DNA from: Peptostreptococcaceae bacterium
Lineage (GTDB): Bacteria > Bacillota > Clostridia > Peptostreptococcales > Anaerovoracaceae
Length of the DNA: 16,296 nt
Direction of reading: 5' to 3'
NCBI GenBank assembly: GCA_016650115.1
Contig: JAENWI010000015.1
Span: 1 to 16,296, forward strand
The notes under the pieces are model-generated. The model ran no database searches. It saw nothing but the letters and a program-made list of their open reading frames with translations, and had not been told where the DNA came from. Below are positions 14,160 to 16,296 of this stretch, piece after piece; position 1 is the stretch's first letter, and every line of letters starts with the position of its first letter. Both the position numbers and the translations under genes were made by a program.

Positions 14160-15253
14160 TGAAATTAGGTATAGTAGGTTTACCAAATGTTGGGAAGAGT
14201 ACACTTTTCAATGCAATTACAAAAGCTGGTGCAGAAGCAGCAAATTACCCTTTCTGCACGATTGAACCAAATATTGGGGTTGTTTCAGTCCCGGATGAAC
14301 GTCTAAAGGTTTTGACTGAAATGTATAAAGCACGAAAAACAGTTTATACCGCAATTGAATTCTATGATATTGCCGGACTAGTTAAAGGAGCTTCAAAGGG
14401 AGAAGGACTTGGGAATAAATTTCTTGGTCACATCAGAGAAGTTGCCGCAATTGTTCATGTAGTCAGATGTTTTGATGATCAGAATGTTGTTCATGTAGAG
14501 GGAAAAATTGACCCAATATCTGATATTGAAACAATTAACACCGAACTGATCCTTTCAGATATGGAAATTGCTGAACGCAGACTTCTTAAAGCGCAGAAAA
14601 ATGTGAAGAATGACAAATCGCTTCAGTTTGAACTGGAATTAATGAAAAGACTTTTGGAAGTTCTTGGCAAGGGTATTTCTGCCAGAACCATGGAGTTGAC
14701 AGAGGAAGAATACGAATATATAGAGGCAATGGATCTACTTTCTTTTAAGCCGATCATCTACGCCGCCAACGTATCGGAAGAAGAAATCTCATCAAAAATA
14801 GAAAATGAATATGTAAAATCGGTAAGGGCTTTTGCTGAGACGGAAGGTTCTGATGTTGTTGTCATATGTGCAAAAATAGAGGCTGAAATTTCAGAGTTGG
14901 AAGATGACGAAAAGCAAATGTTCCTTGACGAACTGGGAATTGAAGAATCCGGACTGGATAAACTGGTACGAGCATCTTACCATCTGCTGAATCTTATCTC
15001 CTTTTTAACAGCAGGCGAACCGGAAGTGAGAGCCTGGACAATTACAAGAGGCACAAAAGCTCCAGGTGCAGCCGGTAAGATCCATACAGATTTTGAAAAA
15101 GGTTTTATCCGGGCTGAGACAGTTGCTTATGATACCTTGGTTAATTGCGGAGGCAATCTGGTGACTGCAAAAGAGAAAGGTCTTCTGAAATCGGAAGGCA
15201 AGGAATATGTGGTAAAAGACGGAGACGTGATACACTTCCTGTTTAATGTATAG
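14159..15253 (+). CDS. ychF: Redox/stress-linked ATPase YchF (OLA1/Obg family)
   Basis: YchF is an Obg-related P-loop protein that prefers ATP, binds ribosomes and has been linked to oxidative-stress responses in other bacteria. The 364-residue length is typical. Motifs are the G1 loop GLPNVGKST at 7-15, NYPFCTIEPN at 29-38, the G3 region DIAGLVKGASKGEGLGN at 70-86, the altered G4 motif NVSEE at 204-208 (NxxE in place of NKxD, the basis of ATP preference), and a C-terminal TGS domain at about 281-364 with AAGKIHTDFEKGFIRAE and GDVIHFLFNV. The start is coupled to lgt by a 1-nt overlap, with AGAGGAG upstream. A hairpin terminator follows 36 nt after the stop. Confidence 0.98.
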   Translation: MKLGIVGLPNVGKSTLFNAITKAGAEAANYPFCTIEPNIGVVSVPDERLKVLTEMYKARKTVYTAIEFYDIAGLVKGASKGEGLGNKFLGHIREVAAIVHVVRCFDDQNVVHVEGKIDPISDIETINTELILSDMEIAERRLLKAQKNVKNDKSLQFELELMKRLLEVLGKGISARTMELTEEEYEYIEAMDLLSFKPIIYAANVSEEEISSKIENEYVKSVRAFAETEGSDVVVICAKIEAEISELEDDEKQMFLDELGIEESGLDKLVRASYHLLNLISFLTAGEPEVRAWTITRGTKAPGAAGKIHTDFEKGFIRAETVAYDTLVNCGGNLVTAKEKGLLKSEGKEYVVKDGDVIHFLFNV

Positions 15254-15288
15254 GTTTTTTTGGGTTTAATTGAATAAATATACATTTT

Positions 15289-15316
15289 AGTGCTGCCAGC
15301 GATGGTAGCTCTTTTT
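15289..15316 (+). terminator. Intrinsic terminator of the lipoprotein-lgt-ychF unit
   Basis: GTGCTGCCA (15290-15298), a GCGA tetraloop of the stable GNRA class (15299-15302) and TGGTAGCTC (15303-15311) form a 9-bp stem with one U-U mismatch and one G-U pair, followed by five T. It lies 36 nt after the ychF stop. Confidence 0.8.
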
Positions 15317-15371
15317 ATTTGTATTTCAACGTTTACTGTCATTTTCCGCTTTTCGGTTTATACATTTTTGT

Positions 15372-15429
15372 ATCATTCTATTTCATTCTATTTCACTTTG
15401 ATTCACTCATTCATTCACTCGCGTTCACT
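15372..15429. repeat. Array of six TTCAYT elements at about 10-bp spacing
   Basis: ATCATT at 15372, TTCATT at 15382, TTCACT at 15392, TTCACT at 15402, TTCACT at 15414 and TTCACT at 15424 recur with spacings 10, 10, 10, 12 and 10. On the minus strand the core is AGTGAA or AATGAA. Flanking bases are partly conserved (TTCATTCTA, TTCACTC). The spacing is close to one DNA turn. It is not a CRISPR: there are no long repeats or spacers. Confidence 0.65.
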
Positions 15430-15503
15430 CAGACATTTTGTTTAACGTGTTTGTCGTAAAAATTATGGGCAACTACATGTGCAACCGGTCCACATATGAA
15501 AAA

Positions 15504-15531
15504 GCCACGATACTTATTAAAATATCGTGGC
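15504..15531 (-). terminator. Strong hairpin terminator of the AbiEii-like gene, possibly bidirectional
   Basis: GCCACGATA (15504-15512) and TATCGTGGC (15523-15531) are perfect 9-bp arms around a 10-nt loop. On the minus strand the stem is followed by TTTTTC, and it lies 25 nt after the stop of the AbiEii-like gene. On the plus strand it is followed by CCTTTTATT, so it may also back up the ychF terminator. Confidence 0.82.
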
Positions 15532-15556
15532 CCTTTTATTAGTATATCAATTTCTG

Positions 15557-16296
15557 CTATTCATTAATTTCAAACATCAAATTATCAATTAGATCAAACA
15601 CCTCCAGTGCTTTGCTAAAAGGCTGCAACTCATCAGTGTATAGAAGGAATGTATGTAAATTTTCGTACTCTTTTTTTATATTACCATCAAATTTATTCTT
15701 CCAGGATTTAAATTCGAATGGTTCCATAGAATTGTATGGCTCTGCATCTGGACGTCTATTCTCTAAAAAATAGTAATCCGTTTTTTTTGCAAGTGCAACA
15801 ATTCTTTTAAATTTTTCTCTATCAGTTAAAAATTCTTGAACTTCATCAAGTTCGTATAATTTCACAACATCATAAACATGTCGAACTTTTTTCGAAAGAC
15901 TTCCAACTATTGCGTGCCTCCTAACGGCAAACACTTTGTCTATAAAAGTTCTTTCTATACTTAAGGTGTTAACAGTTATTTCAGACAAACCAAATTTTAT
16001 CACATCATCTTTATGACCATAAAATTCGAGACATTCTTGTATATATGTTTTCATTTTTTTTGTTGTAATTGGATCCGGTCGAACTTTGCTTCCAATCTCC
16101 AACTTGATTTTATCATCTATGTCCTCTCCGAAATAGACAAATGAACTTTTGGAGTGGGGAGTTCTTTCATCAATAATTTTATCAGACCTTAAGTCACCAA
16201 TTAAGGCGGCTTCCAATTTTTTCAGCCCTTTTTCATTTTGGCGGGGATTCAACTCATCATCTGTTATATAAGTTAAATCTATATCCTCAGAGAATC
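15557..16296 (-). CDS. Nucleotidyltransferase of the AbiEii/AbiGii toxin family, N-terminus beyond window
   Basis: The stop is TAG at 15559-15557 and 245 codons are readable to the right edge. A TTG at 16252 could be taken as a start, but the frame stays open upstream and encodes FSEDIDL at 16294-16274, the metal-binding nucleotidyltransferase motif of this family, so the true start lies outside the window. Numbering from that Phe, KLEIG at 64-68 may give the third acidic residue, and ERTFIDKVFAVRRHA (113-127) with RHVYDVVKL (138-146) is the family's conserved helical region. The C-terminal part (DYYFLENRRP, EYENLHTFLLYTDELQPF) also fits. Characterised relatives act as toxins of type IV toxin-antitoxin or abortive-infection pairs, some by modifying tRNA; the antitoxin gene usually lies upstream, here unseen. 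About 60 N-terminal residues are probably missing. Function as a toxin is inferred from family only. Confidence 0.85.
   Translation of the reverse strand, partial: FSEDIDLTYITDDELNPRQNEKGLKKLEAALIGDLRSDKIIDERTPHSKSSFVYFGEDIDDKIKLEIGSKVRPDPITTKKMKTYIQECLEFYGHKDDVIKFGLSEITVNTLSIERTFIDKVFAVRRHAIVGSLSKKVRHVYDVVKLYELDEVQEFLTDREKFKRIVALAKKTDYYFLENRRPDAEPYNSMEPFEFKSWKNKFDGNIKKEYENLHTFLLYTDELQPFSKALEVFDLIDNLMFEINE

Larger units (their letters stand above)
15254..15556. other. Convergent intergenic region ychF / AbiEii-like gene
   Basis: These 303 nt hold no supported gene. In order they contain the ychF terminator, a T/C-rich stretch with a 10-bp-spaced TTCAYT array (15372-15429), about 70 nt without clear structure, and a strong hairpin (15504-15531) before the end of the minus-strand gene. 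Confidence 0.7.

Noticed and set aside
15372..15429. CRISPR array
   Set aside because: The repeat unit is about 6-10 bp with no constant long repeat or unique spacers, and no cas gene is near.
15470..15500. Small inverted repeat ATGTG/CACAT around CAACCGGTC
   Set aside because: Arms are 5 bp only, with no position relative to a gene that would suggest an operator or terminator.
16250..16252. TTG as the start of the AbiEii-like gene
   Set aside because: The frame is open upstream and encodes the FSEDIDL catalytic motif, so this codon is an internal leucine.

Overview
The window reads as the chromosome of an AT-rich, low-GC Gram-positive bacterium (Bacillota, most likely a Clostridia or Tissierellia relative). 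The evidence is gene order and family type: mraZ-rsmH-ftsL-PBP-murF-mraY-murD-ftsW-murG-divIB followed by two DUF881 genes and sbp is the Firmicute version of the division and cell wall (dcw) cluster, and the ylxW-ylxX-sbp trio is a Firmicute hallmark. Genus is not assignable from what I can see.

Layout. Positions 1-12546 are one tightly packed minus-strand operon of 13 genes, read from mraZ at the right to a truncated sbp at the left edge. Most junctions overlap or are under 30 nt; the larger gaps are ftsL/PBP (88 nt), PBP/murF (74 nt) and mraY/murD (67 nt from the chosen murD start). The operon makes lipid II (MurF and MurD on the peptide stem, MraY and MurG on the lipid steps) and the divisome parts that use it (FtsW-type glycosyltransferase, class B PBP transpeptidase, FtsL, DivIB). 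It is headed by the regulator MraZ and the 16S rRNA methyltransferase RsmH. murE, murB and murC are not in this stretch.

Positions 12547-12845 are a divergent intergenic region. It holds a good sigma-A promoter for the dcw operon whose spacer and -10 carry three 10-bp repeats that look like MraZ operators, and a nested inverted-repeat structure centred near 12711. Positions 12846-15253 are a plus-strand run: a small lipoprotein of unknown function, lgt (the enzyme that lipidates lipoproteins) and the ATPase ychF, closed by a GNRA-loop terminator.

Positions 15254-15556 hold that terminator, a roughly 60-bp array of 10-bp-spaced TTCAYT repeats, and a second strong hairpin. From 15557 to the right edge a convergent minus-strand gene encodes most of an AbiEii/AbiGii-type nucleotidyltransferase, an accessory toxin or defence family. 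Its reading frame runs off the window, so its start and any antitoxin partner are not visible.

Most of the window is a well-known core locus. The items most worth a second look are non-coding: the MraZ-box promoter, the nested dyad upstream of it, and the TTCAYT array. The truncated toxin-family gene and the lipoprotein-lgt pair come next. I found no clear evidence of a wholly new system.
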